Source of the DNA: Candidatus Kryptoniota bacterium
GTDB taxonomy: Bacteria; Bacteroidota; Ignavibacteria; Kryptoniales; JAKASW01
Direction of reading: 5' to 3'
DNA: 64,000 nucleotides
NCBI GenBank assembly: GCA_036567965.1
Contig: DATCTN010000030.1
Location: forward strand, 62,001 to 126,000
Below, in pieces: positions 63,499 to 64,000 of this stretch. A program made the translations under genes and the position numbers. The stretch's first letter is position 1; each line of letters starts with the position of its first letter. The notes below the pieces were generated by a model. It saw only the letters and a list, made by a program, of their open reading frames with translations. It had not been told where the DNA came from and did no database searches.

Positions 63499-64000
63499 AT
63501 GAAGAAAATCAAAATAGCTTTTCAGGGAGAGCGGGGCGCATTCAGCGAAATCGCTGCACGGCATTATTTCCCGGCGGGTACGATCGAACTAGTTCCGCAC
63601 ACTACTTTTGTCGACGTTTTTCACGCTGTAGAAAAGAAGAAAGTGAAATATGGAATCGTCCCGGTGGAAAACACACTCAGCGGAGGGATACGGGAAGTTT
63701 TCAACCTTCTCGATGTGGAGCCGGTCTATGTCCGCGGCGAGATAAAGCTGAAGATATCGCATTCGCTGCTGGCCAAGAGAACATCGAGGATGTCGGCTAT
63801 CAGGACGGTTTACTCTCATCCTCAGGCGCTCCTGCAATGCAGGAAGTTTATACGTTCGGCGGGACTCAGGCCCGTAGAGTACTATGACACGGCGGGCGCC
63901 GCAAAATATGTGTCGGGCACCAAAGATGAATCGATTGCTGCAATTGCAAGCGAAGCAGCGGCGGAAGACTACAATTTGAAAGTGCTGAAGAGACGCCTGG
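63499..64000 (+). CDS. pheA: Prephenate dehydratase (5' part, runs off the window)
   Basis: The first 167 codons of a prephenate dehydratase are visible: KIAFQGERGAFSEIAARHYF, then VPVENTLSGGIREVFNLL, SHPQALLQCRKFI and YYDTAGAAKYV. These are the catalytic-domain motifs of PheA, which converts prephenate to phenylpyruvate in phenylalanine synthesis. ATG 63499 lies four bases after the lipoprotein stop. The regulatory ACT domain would be beyond the window. No chorismate mutase domain precedes it, so it is the monofunctional type. Confidence 0.92.
   Translation, partial: MKKIKIAFQGERGAFSEIAARHYFPAGTIELVPHTTFVDVFHAVEKKKVKYGIVPVENTLSGGIREVFNLLDVEPVYVRGEIKLKISHSLLAKRTSRMSAIRTVYSHPQALLQCRKFIRSAGLRPVEYYDTAGAAKYVSGTKDESIAAIASEAAAEDYNLKVLKRRL

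Overview
The window reads as ordinary chromosomal DNA from a member of the Bacteroidota/Ignavibacteriota/Chlorobiota (FCB) group, most like the free-living Ignavibacteria-type lineages. The clues are a secreted subtilase ending in a type IX secretion (Por) sorting domain, a run of three SurA-like peptidyl-prolyl isomerases, a TIGR02757-family protein, GH92 and GH2 mannosidases, and a one-polypeptide pyruvate:ferredoxin oxidoreductase. The last suggests an anaerobic or fermentative life. The lineage call is inference; the window has no rRNA or other phylogenetic marker.

Layout: 0.2-5.2 kb holds an adenosine-specific kinase and a TolC/MacA/MacB-type efflux operon. 5.8-8.2 kb holds a PAP2 phosphatase, a DNA repair methyltransferase and a LysE-type exporter. 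8.4-16.7 kb is an envelope protein folding and proteolysis run: three parvulin-type chaperones, then three M16 peptidases, the last lacking its zinc site. 16.7-22 kb has a MoxR ATPase, a T9SS-sorted subtilase and a VWA membrane protein. 22-30.8 kb is a phosphate/polyphosphate island: TPR protein, ppx/gppA, ppk1, a small Cys/His protein and pstCAB. Four hexamers with 11-bp phasing, like Pho boxes, lie in front of pstC, and a shorter set lies in front of ppk1. No pstS or phoU is present.

31-34.8 kb holds secreted M1 and M14 metallopeptidases; 35-39.8 kb holds pyruvate:ferredoxin oxidoreductase with a DHOD-like flavoprotein. 40.2-50.4 kb is a mannoside-degrading locus (GH2, GH92, GH3) interrupted by an oppositely oriented ECF sigma / anti-sigma / secreted-protein unit. 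50.5-55.5 kb on the minus strand has a phosphoglycerate dehydrogenase and an adaptor plus two MacB-like permeases without an ATPase. 55.6-56.9 kb has tRNA-Arg(TCG), a MerR regulator and an intact tRNA-Pro(GGG). 56.9-64 kb is a housekeeping run (TIGR02757, amidase, RNase R, YbaB, RecR, two lipoproteins, start of prephenate dehydratase).

The most unusual structure is at 56.37-56.86 kb. A small GIY-YIG nuclease gene lies between two direct copies of the tRNA-Pro 5' half. Each copy is preceded at the same distance by a similar candidate promoter. The upstream copy is a broken remnant; the downstream copy is the intact tRNA, and the stop codon of the nuclease gene lies inside its candidate -10 box. 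This looks like a tRNA-targeting homing module that restores the 5' half and promoter of its target.
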